36,579 nt of DNA from an uncultured Clostridia bacterium (lineage in GTDB: Bacteria; Bacillota; Clostridia; Oscillospirales; CAG-272), in contig CALWTY010000023.1 in NCBI GenBank assembly GCA_944384585.1, positions 1 to 36,579 on the forward strand. Reading direction: 5' to 3'. Below, one piece after another: positions 24,224 to 33,061 of the stretch. The position numbers and the translations under genes are program-made. The notes below the pieces were generated by a model. That model worked only from the letters and a program-made list of their open reading frames with translations. It was not told the DNA's origin and ran no database searches. The first letter of the stretch is position 1. Each line of letters begins with the position of its first letter.

Positions 24224-24904
24224 ATGTATCGCATTTTGATCGTGGAGGACGATCCCGTGATTTCGGCGGCGGTGAACCGCGGCCTGACGGCATGGGGATA
24301 TGATGTCCGGGAGACGGAGGAATTTCATCGCGTGACGGCGCTGTTTGACGACTGCGCTCCCCATCTTGTGCTGATGGATATTTCGCTGCCCTTCTGCGAC
24401 GGCTTCTATTGGTGTCGGGAGATTCGGAAAAAGTCGAAGGTGCCGGTATTGTTTCTCTCCTCTGCCTCCGATAATATGAATATCGTGATGGCGATGAATA
24501 TGGGAGGGGACGATTTTATCGCGAAGCCCTTTGATATGAGCGTGCTGGTCGCCAAGGTCGGGGCGCTCCTGCGGCGTGCCTACGATTTCGGGGGACAGAC
24601 CGGGTTTCCGGAGCATCGCGGTGCGCGTCTGGATACCTCCGCCGCCTGCCTGCTCTACGGCGGAAAGCGGATCACGCTGACGCGCAACGAGTACCGAATC
24701 CTCCTCACCCTGCTGCAGCGGAAGGGGAGCGTTGTCAGCCGCAGCACGCTGATGGAGCAGCTCTGGGAGACCGATTGCTATGTGGACGAGAATACGCTGA
24801 CGGTGAATATGACGCGCCTGCGCCGCAAGCTGGAGGCGGAGGGACTGCCCGACTTCATTGTGACCCGCAAGGGGATGGGCTATCTGATCGGCGGGGAGGA
24901 CTGA
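24224..24904 (+). CDS. OmpR-family response regulator, BceR-like
   Basis: The 226-aa regulator has a receiver domain (about 1-115: acidic pair EDD at 8-10, phosphoacceptor D52 in MDISLPFCDG, conserved Lys in AKPF) and a winged-helix DNA-binding domain (about 130-224, with TRNEYRILLTLL and VNMTRLRRKL). It is followed at once by an intramembrane-sensing kinase and then an ABC transporter of the BceAB type, the standard bacitracin/antimicrobial-peptide module. Its probable target is the perfect dyad at 25888-25903 upstream of the transporter. The start at 24224 follows GGAGGGAAAGG. Confidence 0.9.
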   Translation: MYRILIVEDDPVISAAVNRGLTAWGYDVRETEEFHRVTALFDDCAPHLVLMDISLPFCDGFYWCREIRKKSKVPVLFLSSASDNMNIVMAMNMGGDDFIAKPFDMSVLVAKVGALLRRAYDFGGQTGFPEHRGARLDTSAACLLYGGKRITLTRNEYRILLTLLQRKGSVVSRSTLMEQLWETDCYVDENTLTVNMTRLRRKLEAEGLPDFIVTRKGMGYLIGGED

Positions 24905-24906
24905 CA

Positions 24907-25881
24907 ATGTTTTTTCGATATCTGCGGGAGAAGGCGGGAGTGTTTTTGCTCCTGCTGCTGTTCGGCGGGATATTTGCCCTTGTTTTTTCGCTGTTTGATC
25001 TGAATACCGATGCGGTGGGCTATGCAACGGCGCTCTGTGCGGCGATGCTCGTGCTTTGGATTTTCCTCGGTTACCGCCGCTTCGCTGCCCGCTGCCGTCG
25101 GCTTTTGTCGCTGCGGGAGGAGATTCTGCTCACGTCGGAGCATCTGCCTCCTCCCGACGGGCCGATCGCGGAGGCATATACGGCGCTGATCACGAGGCTC
25201 GGAGAGGAGCTGAAGCACCGTACCGAGGAATACAAGAGACGGCGGCGGGAGGAGGAGGAATACGACACCGTCTGGGTGCATCAGATCAAGACTCCGATCT
25301 CTGCCATGCGGCTGCTGCTCGGGGAAAAGGAGGATGAGGCACTCTCGGAGGAGCTGTTCCGCATCGAGCAGTATGTCGATATGGTGATGATCCGCCTCCG
25401 TCTCGGCTCGGAGAGCAGCGACTATCTGCTGAAGGAATATAATCTTGACGCGATCGCGCGGGCATCGGTGCGGAAATTTGCGCCGCAGTTCATCCGGAAA
25501 AAGCTGCGGATCGACTATCGCGTGCCGCCGATGACGGTGCTGACCGATGAAAAATGGCTCTCCTTCGTGATCGAGCAGCTTCTGTCAAACGCGCTGAAAT
25601 ACACAAGGCAGGGCACGATCACCCTCTCCACGCCGGCGCCGATGACGCTGGAAATCCTCGACACCGGGGTCGGGATCCGTCCGGAGGATCTGCCGCGGGT
25701 CTTTGAAAAAGGCTATACGGGGATGACGGGACGGCTTGATAAGCGAGCCTCCGGCATCGGCCTGTATCTCTGCCGGCAGATCTGCAGGAGACTGGGTCAC
25801 GGGATCAGCGTCGAATCGTGCTTCGGGGTTGGAACGGCGGTCAGGATCACCTTCGGCCGTCCCCGACTTCCCATCGAATAA
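24907..25881 (+). CDS. Intramembrane-sensing histidine kinase, BceS-like
   Basis: The 324-aa kinase has two transmembrane helices (about 11-29 and 36-55) with almost no external loop, the signature of BceS-type kinases that sense through their ABC transporter rather than by binding ligand. Cytoplasmic motifs are H125 in WVHQIKTPISA, the N box QLLSNALKY, G1 DTGVGI, an F-box region FEKGYTG and G2 GIGLYLCR. It starts 2 bp after the response-regulator stop, so the two are co-translated. Confidence 0.92.
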   Translation: MFFRYLREKAGVFLLLLLFGGIFALVFSLFDLNTDAVGYATALCAAMLVLWIFLGYRRFAARCRRLLSLREEILLTSEHLPPPDGPIAEAYTALITRLGEELKHRTEEYKRRRREEEEYDTVWVHQIKTPISAMRLLLGEKEDEALSEELFRIEQYVDMVMIRLRLGSESSDYLLKEYNLDAIARASVRKFAPQFIRKKLRIDYRVPPMTVLTDEKWLSFVIEQLLSNALKYTRQGTITLSTPAPMTLEILDTGVGIRPEDLPRVFEKGYTGMTGRLDKRASGIGLYLCRQICRRLGHGISVESCFGVGTAVRITFGRPRLPIE

Positions 25882-25887
25882 CCGTAC

Positions 25888-25903
25888 CTTACGAAACCGT
25901 AAG
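25888..25903. promoter_or_regulatory. Candidate response-regulator operator
   Basis: A perfect dyad CTTACG-AAAC-CGTAAG (6-bp arms, 4-bp spacer) lies in the gap between the kinase and the transporter genes, about 30 bp upstream of the -35 region of the promoter at 25934-25962. Position and symmetry fit activation by the BceR-like regulator. Confidence 0.65.
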
Positions 25904-25933
25904 AAACAAAGGAGGAAATGTAAGCCAAATCGA

Positions 25934-25962
25934 TGGCAGACTTCCTCCTTTTCCTGTATAAT
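25934..25962 (+). promoter_or_regulatory. Activator-dependent promoter of the transporter genes
   Basis: The -10 TATAAT (25957-25962) is perfect, but the hexamer 17 bp upstream (TGGCAG) is a poor -35, as is typical when an activator bound just upstream, here at 25888-25903, recruits polymerase. Confidence 0.55.
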
Positions 25963-26019
25963 CAAGGAGTAAAAATCAAAGCCTCCCCCGCGGGGCTTGC
26001 GAAAGGAACGGTACGGACA

Positions 26020-26787
26020 ATGATGAAGATTCTTGAAGTACGGAATCTGAAGAAAATTTACACCACCCGCTTCGGCGGGAATCGGGTCACAGCCCTCGAA
26101 AACGTCAATTTTGAGGTGGAGGCGGGAGAATATGTGGCGATCATGGGGGAGTCGGGATCAGGCAAAACGACGCTGCTCAATATCGTCGCTTCCCTGGATC
26201 GTCCGACGTCGGGCAGCGTCATTCTGTCCGGCATCGATCTCGGAAGCGTGAAGGATAAGGATATCGCCGTCTTTCGGCGGGATCATCTCGGCTTCGTGTT
26301 CCAGGATTTCAATCTGCTCGACTCCTTTTCGGTGCGGGACAATATCTTCCTGCCGCTGGTACTGTCGGGAAAGCGCTATGCGGAGATGGAAAAGCGCCTG
26401 ACGCCGCTTGCCTTTCAGCTCGGCATCGGAGACGTTCTCTCAAAGTTCCCGTATGAGATTTCGGGAGGACAGAAGCAGCGGGCGGCGGTGGCGCGCGCCA
26501 TGATCACCGAGCCGCAGCTCCTGCTGGCCGATGAGCCGACCGGCGCGCTCGATTCCAGATCGTCAGAGGAGCTGCTCCGCCTTTTTGCCGAGCTGAACGG
26601 AAGGGGACAGACCATTCTGATGGTGACTCACTCCGCCAAGGCTGCCAGCCGGGCGGGACGGGTACTGTTTATCAAGGACGGCATCGTCTTCCACCAGATC
26701 TACCGCGGAAATTGCCGCGACGAGGAGATGTATCAGCGGATTTCCGATACGCTGACCGTGATCGCGACGGAGGGACAGGGGAAATGA
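26020..26787 (+). CDS. ABC transporter ATPase, BceA-like
   Basis: The 255-aa ATPase has Walker A GESGSGKTT (about 43-51), the Q-loop VFQDFNLLD, signature SGGQKQR, Walker B LLLADEPTGALD and the H-loop MVTHS. It belongs to the MacB/LolD/BceA group that powers membrane permeases detaching peptide antibiotics such as bacitracin from lipid targets and signalling to the kinase. ATG 26020 follows GAAAGGAA; a longer in-frame ATG at 25933 overlaps the promoter and was rejected. Its stop overlaps the permease start by 4 bp. Confidence 0.93.
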   Translation: MMKILEVRNLKKIYTTRFGGNRVTALENVNFEVEAGEYVAIMGESGSGKTTLLNIVASLDRPTSGSVILSGIDLGSVKDKDIAVFRRDHLGFVFQDFNLLDSFSVRDNIFLPLVLSGKRYAEMEKRLTPLAFQLGIGDVLSKFPYEISGGQKQRAAVARAMITEPQLLLADEPTGALDSRSSEELLRLFAELNGRGQTILMVTHSAKAASRAGRVLFIKDGIVFHQIYRGNCRDEEMYQRISDTLTVIATEGQGK

Positions 26788-28817
26788 AGCCGATGCTGTA
26801 TCTCCGCCTGGCGGCGGGCAATATCCGCAAGAACAGAAAGATTTATTTCCCGTATCTGCTGACCTGCGTCTGTATGGTCGCGATCTTCTATATCCTCGGC
26901 TTCCTGGCAAAGGATCCCGATGTGATCGAGATGAGGGGCGGTCGGACGCTTGAGACCATTCTCGGCTTCGGTGTGGTCGTCATCGCGGTGTTTTCGGCGC
27001 TCTTCCTCTTCTACACCAACAGCTTCCTCGTCAAGAGACGGCGGAAGGAGATGGGGCTGTACAGCGTGCTGGGCATGGGAAAGCGGCATATCGCGGGGGT
27101 GATGCTCTGCGAGAATATCATGATCGGCTTCCTCGGCGTGCTGTTCGGTCTGGGGGGAGGCATCCTTCTCTCCAAGCTGTCGCAGATGTGCCTGTTGCGC
27201 CTGATGGGGAACATTGCCCCTTTCCCGTTTTACGTCAATATCAGAATCATGCTGCTCACCGTTGCCGTCTACGGGGCGGTTTTCCTCCTGATCTATCTCA
27301 GCTCACTGAGAAAGCTCGGCACGGCAAGCCCTCTTGAGCTTCTGCGGGAGAGCAGCGCCGGAGAAAAGGAGCCGAAGGGGAATCTGCCGATCGCTCTGCT
27401 CGGTCTGGCGCTGGTCGCCGTCGGATATTGGCTGGCGCTGACGGTCAAAGATCCGATCGAGGCGATGGCATGGTTCTTTGCGGCGGTCATTCTCGTGATT
27501 CTCGGCACCTACTGCTGCTTCATTGCGGGCAGCGTCTCCTTCCTGCGCCTGCTCAAGCGGAATCGCCGCTATTATTACAGCCCGAAGCACTTTATCCCGG
27601 TGTCGGGGATGACCTATCGGATGAAGCGGAACGGCGCGGGGCTGGCGTCCATCTGCATCCTGTCGACGATGGTTCTGGTCACGCTCTCCTCGGTGACGAG
27701 CCTTTATATCGGGAAGACCGATTCGCTCCGCGCCAGGTATCCCCGCCATATCATCATGGAGCTCAAAGGAGCAGACGAGAAGATGTGGGAGTACCTTGAC
27801 TTAAGCGTGGGGCAGACCCTCGACCGCTGCGGGGTGAAGTCAAAGGGACGCTGCTTCTATCGGTATTTTCAGGGCTATGCGGCGATGAACGAGGACGGAA
27901 TTCTGGATTTCTCGCGCATGGGCCATCAGACGCTTTTCCGCATCACCGCCGTCCCCTATCGGGATTATGCCGCGGCGGAGCAGGGAGCGCCGCTGACCGG
28001 AAGACCGCTTGAGGAGGGAGAGGCGCTGGTTTTCTTCGGAAACGGAGAGGAGCAGAAGACCGTCACCTTTGCGGACGGACAGCGTTATACCGTCGTGGGA
28101 GAAGCGGATCGGCAGCGGGTGTTGCTGACATCGGGGGCGGACTTCGAAGGGCAGATCCTGCTGGTGCTGCCCGACGACGGGGATATCGACGCGCTCCTTG
28201 ATTCCTATGCCGAGGAGATCTTCGACGACGCGACGCCCCGGAACCCCAACCGCTATCTGGCCTTTGATCTCGACGCCCCGCAGCAGACGCGGCTTGAGAT
28301 CCTCAACCTGCTCTCTTCGGTGATGGAGGAGTATGACGGCGAGACGAGCGGGGGCTATTCCTATTATACAACCGGATCGGATTGGAACGAGGCGGATTTT
28401 TTCGGCAATTATGCCGGTCTGTTTTTCATCGGCGTGCTGCTCGGCGCCGCCTTTGTCTTCGCCACCATTCTGATCATGTACTACAAGCAGATCACGGAGG
28501 GCTATGAGGATCAGTCCCGCTTCGATATCATGCGGCGGGTCGGGATGACGAGGCGGGAGATCCGTGCGGCAGTCAATTCCCAGGTGATCGCGGTCTTCTT
28601 CCTGCCGCTGCTGGCGGCGGGGGTGCATATGGCCTTTGCCTTCCCGATGATCAGCCGTATGCTCCGTCTGTTTGACCTGATCAATGTGCGGCTATTCCTT
28701 TTCACGTCGGTGCTGTCCTTCCTGTTTTTTGCGGTATTCTATGTGGCGGTCTATCTGATCACCTCAAGGGCGTATTACGGAATCGTCAGCGCCGCGCCCG
28801 ACCGAGGCACGGCATAA
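26784..28817 (+). CDS. FtsX-like ABC permease, BceB-like
   Basis: The 677-aa membrane protein has the BceB layout: one N-terminal helix, a first FtsX-like block (about 55-290), a large extracytoplasmic domain (about 310-545) between helices, and a last FtsX-like block with three helices (about 545-670). The large outer domain recognises the peptide antibiotic or its lipid complex in this family. It is the last gene of the RR-kinase-ATPase-permease set and overlaps the ATPase in ATGA. Confidence 0.92.
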   Translation: MKPMLYLRLAAGNIRKNRKIYFPYLLTCVCMVAIFYILGFLAKDPDVIEMRGGRTLETILGFGVVVIAVFSALFLFYTNSFLVKRRRKEMGLYSVLGMGKRHIAGVMLCENIMIGFLGVLFGLGGGILLSKLSQMCLLRLMGNIAPFPFYVNIRIMLLTVAVYGAVFLLIYLSSLRKLGTASPLELLRESSAGEKEPKGNLPIALLGLALVAVGYWLALTVKDPIEAMAWFFAAVILVILGTYCCFIAGSVSFLRLLKRNRRYYYSPKHFIPVSGMTYRMKRNGAGLASICILSTMVLVTLSSVTSLYIGKTDSLRARYPRHIIMELKGADEKMWEYLDLSVGQTLDRCGVKSKGRCFYRYFQGYAAMNEDGILDFSRMGHQTLFRITAVPYRDYAAAEQGAPLTGRPLEEGEALVFFGNGEEQKTVTFADGQRYTVVGEADRQRVLLTSGADFEGQILLVLPDDGDIDALLDSYAEEIFDDATPRNPNRYLAFDLDAPQQTRLEILNLLSSVMEEYDGETSGGYSYYTTGSDWNEADFFGNYAGLFFIGVLLGAAFVFATILIMYYKQITEGYEDQSRFDIMRRVGMTRREIRAAVNSQVIAVFFLPLLAAGVHMAFAFPMISRMLRLFDLINVRLFLFTSVLSFLFFAVFYVAVYLITSRAYYGIVSAAPDRGTA

Positions 28818-28908
28818 AACGAAGGTATGTCGGAGCGCCCGGACGCGGCATCGGGGGCGGAATGCTTCCGGGTCATTCGCGCAGCGGCGTCCGACCGTGC
28901 GCAGGAGA

Positions 28909-28932
28909 AGGGACGGGGATCCGTCCCTCCTC
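28909..28932 (+). terminator. Possible terminator after the BceB-like gene
   Basis: A stem GGGACGG (28910-28916) with CCGTCCC (28921-28927) is followed by TCCTCTT. The short, interrupted T tract makes it a weak candidate. Confidence 0.4.
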
Positions 28933-28961
28933 TTGCAATTGCCGCGCCGGTGTGGTATAAT
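28933..28961 (+). promoter_or_regulatory. Sigma-A promoter of the YczE-like gene
   Basis: TTGCAA (28933-28938), a 17-bp spacer and TATAAT (28956-28961) lie 30 bp upstream of the ATG at 28991. Confidence 0.8.
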
Positions 28962-28990
28962 AGTGAGGTATCGCTTTGAAGGAGGGCGCC

Positions 28991-29755
28991 ATGTTCCGCA
29001 AGTCAGAAAAGTCACGGGATTCCGATCGTTCGGAGGGGAATTGTCTGCCGGACCGCGCAGCCCCCGCGCGGATCGGGAAAATGAACGAGGCGGCGTGGCT
29101 CTTCGGCATCCTCCTCTGCTCTCTCGGTGTGGCGCTCTGTACCAAGGCCGGCTTCGGGCTGTCGATGATCGCCGCCCCTGCCTATATCCTGCACCGGAGG
29201 CTGGTGCTTCTGTCCCCCTTCTTTACCCAGGGAACCTGCGAATATCTGTGGCAGGGAATCCTGCTGATCGTCATGTGCCTCGGGATCCGGCGCTTCCGTC
29301 TGCGCTATCTGCTCTCCTTTGCGACGGGGGTGCTGTTCGGCTTCAGCCTCGATTTTTGGCTTCGTCTGCTCGGAGGCGGAACAGTCTGTCCGACCCTCGG
29401 CAGCCGGATTCTCTTTTTCGCACTCGGAGAGGGCGTGACGGCGCTGGCGGTCGCCTTCTATTTCAGAACCTCGCTGCCGCTTCAGATCTATGAGCGGCTG
29501 GTGACGGCATTTGCTTCCTGCTATCACATCCCGACCGACCGTATGAAGCTCATCAACGATGTGGCAATGCTGCTTTTGTCGCTGCTCCTTGCCCTGACCC
29601 TCAACCGTTCCCTTGACGGCGTCGGGCTCGGGACGGTGGTGATCACGGCGGTCAATGCCCCGCTGATCGGGCTGTCGGGTCGGCTTCTTGATCGGTTTTT
29701 CCGCTTTGATCCGCGGTTTCCCCGCCTCTGTGCCTGCCTAGCGGGGGAGGAATGA
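28991..29755 (+). CDS. YczE/YitT-like integral membrane protein
   Basis: The 254-aa protein has a polar N-terminal 30 residues and then five to six hydrophobic helices, with the segment LGVALCTKAGFGLSMIAAPAYIL (split here as seen around residues 50-72) similar to YczE-type proteins, which have no established biochemical function. The start at 28991 follows GGAGGG; a TTG five codons upstream is less likely. It has its own promoter, and the galM promoter follows directly, overlapping its stop codon region. Confidence 0.7.
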   Translation: MFRKSEKSRDSDRSEGNCLPDRAAPARIGKMNEAAWLFGILLCSLGVALCTKAGFGLSMIAAPAYILHRRLVLLSPFFTQGTCEYLWQGILLIVMCLGIRRFRLRYLLSFATGVLFGFSLDFWLRLLGGGTVCPTLGSRILFFALGEGVTALAVAFYFRTSLPLQIYERLVTAFASCYHIPTDRMKLINDVAMLLLSLLLALTLNRSLDGVGLGTVVITAVNAPLIGLSGRLLDRFFRFDPRFPRLCACLAGEE

Positions 29756-29756
29756 G

Positions 29757-29785
29757 TTGACTTTTTTTCCTGTTTGGTGTATAAT
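29757..29785 (+). promoter_or_regulatory. Sigma-A promoter of galM
   Basis: TTGACT (29757-29762), a 17-bp spacer and TATAAT (29780-29785) lie about 47 bp before the galM ATG. Confidence 0.85.
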
Positions 29786-29831
29786 GACGATATTGAACCA
29801 AATACGGATTTACCGGAGGAGAAAACCCAAT

Positions 29832-30854
29832 ATGAGTATTGAGAAAAAACTGTTCGGCAGCTACGGCGGCAAGGATGTCTTTGCCTACACCCTGACAAAT
29901 CGGGTGGGCGCCGCTCTGACGATACTGACCTACGGCGGGATCATGAACCGCCTTCTTGTGCCCGACCGGAACGGCAGGCTTGCCGATATTATCTGCGGAT
30001 TTGACCGGGTGGAGGATTATGTGGCGGATCGCGCCAGTTATACCGGCTCGATCATCGGCCGATACGGCAACCGCATTTCGGGCGGCGGCTTCTCCATCAA
30101 CGGCAAGCGCTGCAGCATTGCGCTGAACGAAAAGGGCGTCTGCCATCTCCACGGAGGCAACGTCGGCTTCAACCGCCGCCTCTGGGATGCGGAGGCTCTG
30201 CCCGGCGACGGGAAGGACAGCCTCGCGCTCACACTCTTCTCCCCCGACGGCGAGGAGGGCTATCCCGGCAATCTTTTTGTCAAGGTGACCTATACCTTCG
30301 ACGACGATTGCGCGCTGACCATCCGCTATGAGGCGGAGAGCGATTGCGATACCGTTCTCAATATGACCAGCCATACCTACTATAACCTCAACGGCTACGA
30401 CGGCGGCTCGGTGATGAAGCAGGAGCTTTGCCTCAATGCCGACCGGTATGACGCCGTCGATGAGCTGCTGCTTCCGGTCGGAGAGCCGGCGTCGGTGGAG
30501 GGAACGGCCTTCGACTTCCGCAAGCCCCGTCCCATCGGACAGCCCTACGATCACAACTTTGTTATCAACGGCGAGCCCGGCAGCCTCCGTCTTGCGGGAA
30601 AGGCCTGCGATCCCGAATCGGGACGCACCCTGACGCTTTACACCGATCTGCCTGCGGTTCAGCTCTACACGGCGGAATTCATGAACGGGCCGACCTGCTT
30701 CAAGGGCGGCGTACCGCAGCGCCCCCTGCACGCCTTCTGCCTGGAGACGCAGTACAGCCCCGACACGCCCAACCGCCCCTATCTGCCTCAGTGTCTGCTG
30801 AAGGCGGGCGGCAAATACGACAGCACCACCAGATTCGTCTTCGGCACGGTCTGA
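29832..30854 (+). CDS. galM: Aldose 1-epimerase (mutarotase)
   Basis: The 340-aa enzyme interconverts alpha and beta anomers of aldoses such as galactose and glucose. Catalytic residues are recognisable: H107 in HLHGGNVGFNRRLWDA, H181 in NMTSHTYYNLNG and E305 in FCLETQYSPDTPN. Length and motif order match GalM. GGAGGAG precedes the ATG at 29832; an in-frame ATG at 29757 falls on the promoter. The enzyme is presumed cytoplasmic, with no signal peptide. araB follows after a terminator, so the two sugar genes are probably separate transcripts. Confidence 0.95.
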   Translation: MSIEKKLFGSYGGKDVFAYTLTNRVGAALTILTYGGIMNRLLVPDRNGRLADIICGFDRVEDYVADRASYTGSIIGRYGNRISGGGFSINGKRCSIALNEKGVCHLHGGNVGFNRRLWDAEALPGDGKDSLALTLFSPDGEEGYPGNLFVKVTYTFDDDCALTIRYEAESDCDTVLNMTSHTYYNLNGYDGGSVMKQELCLNADRYDAVDELLLPVGEPASVEGTAFDFRKPRPIGQPYDHNFVINGEPGSLRLAGKACDPESGRTLTLYTDLPAVQLYTAEFMNGPTCFKGGVPQRPLHAFCLETQYSPDTPNRPYLPQCLLKAGGKYDSTTRFVFGTV

Positions 30855-30869
30855 TTGACGGAAAAACGT

Positions 30870-30910
30870 AAAGAGCGGCGCGGAAGTCATGCTTCCGCGC
30901 CGCTCTTTTA
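30870..30910 (+). terminator. Terminator of galM
   Basis: A 16-bp GC-rich perfect stem (30871-30886 with 30891-30906, AAGAGCGGCGCGGAAG and its complement) is followed by TTTTA. Confidence 0.88.
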
Positions 30911-30923
30911 TGCCGCGCATGAC

Positions 30924-30985
30924 GCTGCGGAGGGAGGATATGCGCGCTGCGGAGGGAGGATATGCGCTGCGGAGGGAGGATATGC
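30924..30985 (+). repeat. Three direct copies of a 20-bp unit
   Basis: The 20-bp unit GCTGCGGAGGGAGGATATGC occurs at 30924-30943, 30946-30965 and 30966-30985. Each copy contains a GGAGG-ATATG stretch that looks like a ribosome site and start codon, but no open frame of note follows. Confidence 0.85.
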
Positions 30986-31130
30986 GGCGATGAGGATCGG
31001 AACAGCGGACGTTCCGCCGTCTCTGCCGCATATCTTAATTTTGTACTGCCTTTTTCCGAATATTCTACAAGCATTTCCGACACCTTCTATGGTAAAATAA
31101 GAACAGTAATACGCATCGGAGGCAGTGAAA

Positions 31131-32783
31131 ATGAGCGCAAAATATACAATCGGACTCGATTTCGGAACCTTGTCGGGGCGGGCGGTGCTGGTCTCGGCGG
31201 AGGATGGGAGAGAGCTTGGCTACAAGGAATATGTCTACCCTCACGGGGTCATGGATCGCACGCTTCCCGACGGCAGGCCGCTCAAGCCTGATTCGGCGCT
31301 GCAGCATCCGCAGGATTACCTCGACGTGCCGGAAAAGACGATACCCGCCCTCCTTGCGGAATGCGGGGTGGATAAGGAGGCCGTTATCGGGATCGGGATT
31401 GATTTTACCGCCTGTACCGTGATGCCGGTCTATGCCGACGGCACGCCCCTCTGCATGACCGACGCCTATCGCGGCGAGCCGAATGCCTATGTCAAGCTCT
31501 GGAAGCATCACGCTGCGCAGGAATACGCCGACCGTATCAACGCAACGGCGGAGGCGCGTGGGGAGGCATGGCTGAAGCGTTACGGCGGCAAAACCTCCTG
31601 TGAATGGGCCTTTGCCAAGCTGCTTGAGACCTATGTCGAAGCCCCCGACGTCTATCGGGCCGCCGATCTCTGCCTGGAGGCGGGGGACTGGATGGTGATG
31701 CAGCTCTGCGGGAAGCTCAGACGGAGTGCCTGCATGGCGGGCTATAAGGCGCTCTGGAGCCGGGAGGAGGGCTATCCCTCGCGGGCATTCTTCGAGGCGG
31801 TGGCGGAGGGCTTCGGCGGCGCGGCGGAGGAGAAGCTGCGCGGCGAGGTGGTGGCGGCGGGCGCCCCCTGCGGCTATCTGACGAAGGAAGCGGCGGCGCG
31901 TATCGGTCTGACCGAGAAGACGGCCGTTTCCGCCGCCGTGATCGACGCGCACGCGGCAGTTCCCTCCCTCGGCGGGGACTGCGAGGGGAAAATGCTGATG
32001 ATCCTCGGCACCTCCACCTGTCATATCAGCCTGTCGAAGTCGCTGGCCTATGCCGAAGGCATCTGCGGCGTCGTGCGGGACGGGGTGATGCCGGGATATT
32101 ATGCCTACGAGGCGGGTCAGGCCTGCGTCGGTGACTGCTTTTCCTGGTTCATGCACAACTGCGTTCCGGAAAGCGTGTCGGAGGCGGCGCGGGAGAGAGG
32201 AATGAATCTGCACCGCTACCTGCGCTCTCTGGCGGAAAAGAAAAGACCGGGAGAAGGGCGTCTGATCGCGCTCGATTGGTGGAACGGGAATCGCTCGGTC
32301 TTGTCGGATACCACCCTGTCGGGCATGATCATCGGGCTGAATCTCAACACCCGTCCCGAGGATCTTTACCGTGCCCTGATCGAAGCGACAGCCTACGGGA
32401 CGCGCAAAATCGTTGAAAACTATGAGCAGAACGGCATCCCCGTCCGGGAGGTGTATGCGACCGGAGGAATCGCGGATAAGGATCCCTTCACGATGCAGAT
32501 CTATGCCGACGTTCTCAACCGTCCGATCCGCATTGCGGGCGCGTCAAACGGTCCTGCCCTCGGCTCCGCGATCTTCGCGTCAGCGGCGGCGGGACGGGCG
32601 GCCGGCGGCTACGACGATCCCTTCGAGGCCTCCCGCGCGATGGGGAAGCTCCGCGACACCGTCTACTCCCCGATCTCTGAAAATGTCGAGGCGTACCGCC
32701 TTCTCTACGCCGAATATGAACGGCTGCACGATTATTTCGGAAGAGGCGGAAACGAGGTAATGAAGCGCCTGCGGGCGTTTTAG
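31131..32783 (+). CDS. araB: Ribulokinase
   Basis: The 550-aa FGGY-family kinase phosphorylates L-ribulose in arabinose use. The N-terminal nucleotide-binding segment GLDFGTLSGRAVLV, the substrate region GIGIDFTACTVMPV and the C-terminal FGGY-like signature region (SDTTLSGMIIGLNL, ATGGIADKDPFTMQIYADVLNRPI) match AraB. Length is normal. ATG 31131 has GGAGG at 31118-31122 with good spacing; the GTG at 31125 is too close. araA and araD are not in the window. A TAAAAT (31093-31098) could be the -10, but no good -35 is seen. Confidence 0.93.
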   Translation: MSAKYTIGLDFGTLSGRAVLVSAEDGRELGYKEYVYPHGVMDRTLPDGRPLKPDSALQHPQDYLDVPEKTIPALLAECGVDKEAVIGIGIDFTACTVMPVYADGTPLCMTDAYRGEPNAYVKLWKHHAAQEYADRINATAEARGEAWLKRYGGKTSCEWAFAKLLETYVEAPDVYRAADLCLEAGDWMVMQLCGKLRRSACMAGYKALWSREEGYPSRAFFEAVAEGFGGAAEEKLRGEVVAAGAPCGYLTKEAAARIGLTEKTAVSAAVIDAHAAVPSLGGDCEGKMLMILGTSTCHISLSKSLAYAEGICGVVRDGVMPGYYAYEAGQACVGDCFSWFMHNCVPESVSEAARERGMNLHRYLRSLAEKKRPGEGRLIALDWWNGNRSVLSDTTLSGMIIGLNLNTRPEDLYRALIEATAYGTRKIVENYEQNGIPVREVYATGGIADKDPFTMQIYADVLNRPIRIAGASNGPALGSAIFASAAAGRAAGGYDDPFEASRAMGKLRDTVYSPISENVEAYRLLYAEYERLHDYFGRGGNEVMKRLRAF

Positions 32784-32813
32784 GAAGATCCGGGCGGGAA
32801 GCGTTTTCCGCTG

Positions 32814-32846
32814 AAGCCCCTGCCCGCAGCGGGCGGGGGCTGCTTT
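32814..32846 (+). terminator. Terminator of araB
   Basis: AGCCCCTGCCCGC (32815-32827) pairs with GCGGGCGGGGGCT (to 32841), followed by GCTTT. A second hairpin, GCCGGC/GCCGGC ending in T8 (about 32864-32905), lies just beyond and may be the stronger stop. Confidence 0.65.
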
Positions 32847-32995
32847 GCCGTGAGACCGGTTTTGCCGGCTGCTTCCGGGCGCCGACGGCCGGCCCTTTTT
32901 TTTGCAAACGTGAAACAGGATGACGGTGGAAGGACTGTGCGCTGCGCGGGCCTGCATCCGACAAGGCGGGAGACCTCCTTCCGCGGCATCAGGCA

Positions 32996-33021
32996 AGAAT
33001 GCCCGCTGCGCGGGCTTGCTT
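32996..33021 (-). terminator. Possible terminator of the MerR-family gene
   Basis: GCCCGC-TGC-GCGGGC (33001-33015) has T-rich sequence on both strands (TTGCTTTT on plus, ATTCTT on minus). It lies about 45 bp beyond the minus-strand stop at 33062. Confidence 0.4.
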
Positions 33022-33061
33022 TTGCGGTGTTGTCCTCCGTATGTGGTCCGTCCGGCGGAGA

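Noticed and set aside
25908..25951. Purine/pyrimidine hairpin as terminator of the regulator-kinase transcript
   Set aside because: The loop is about 24 nt and the T tract is broken (TTTTCC), so I do not call it a terminator; it is kept only as a minor finding.
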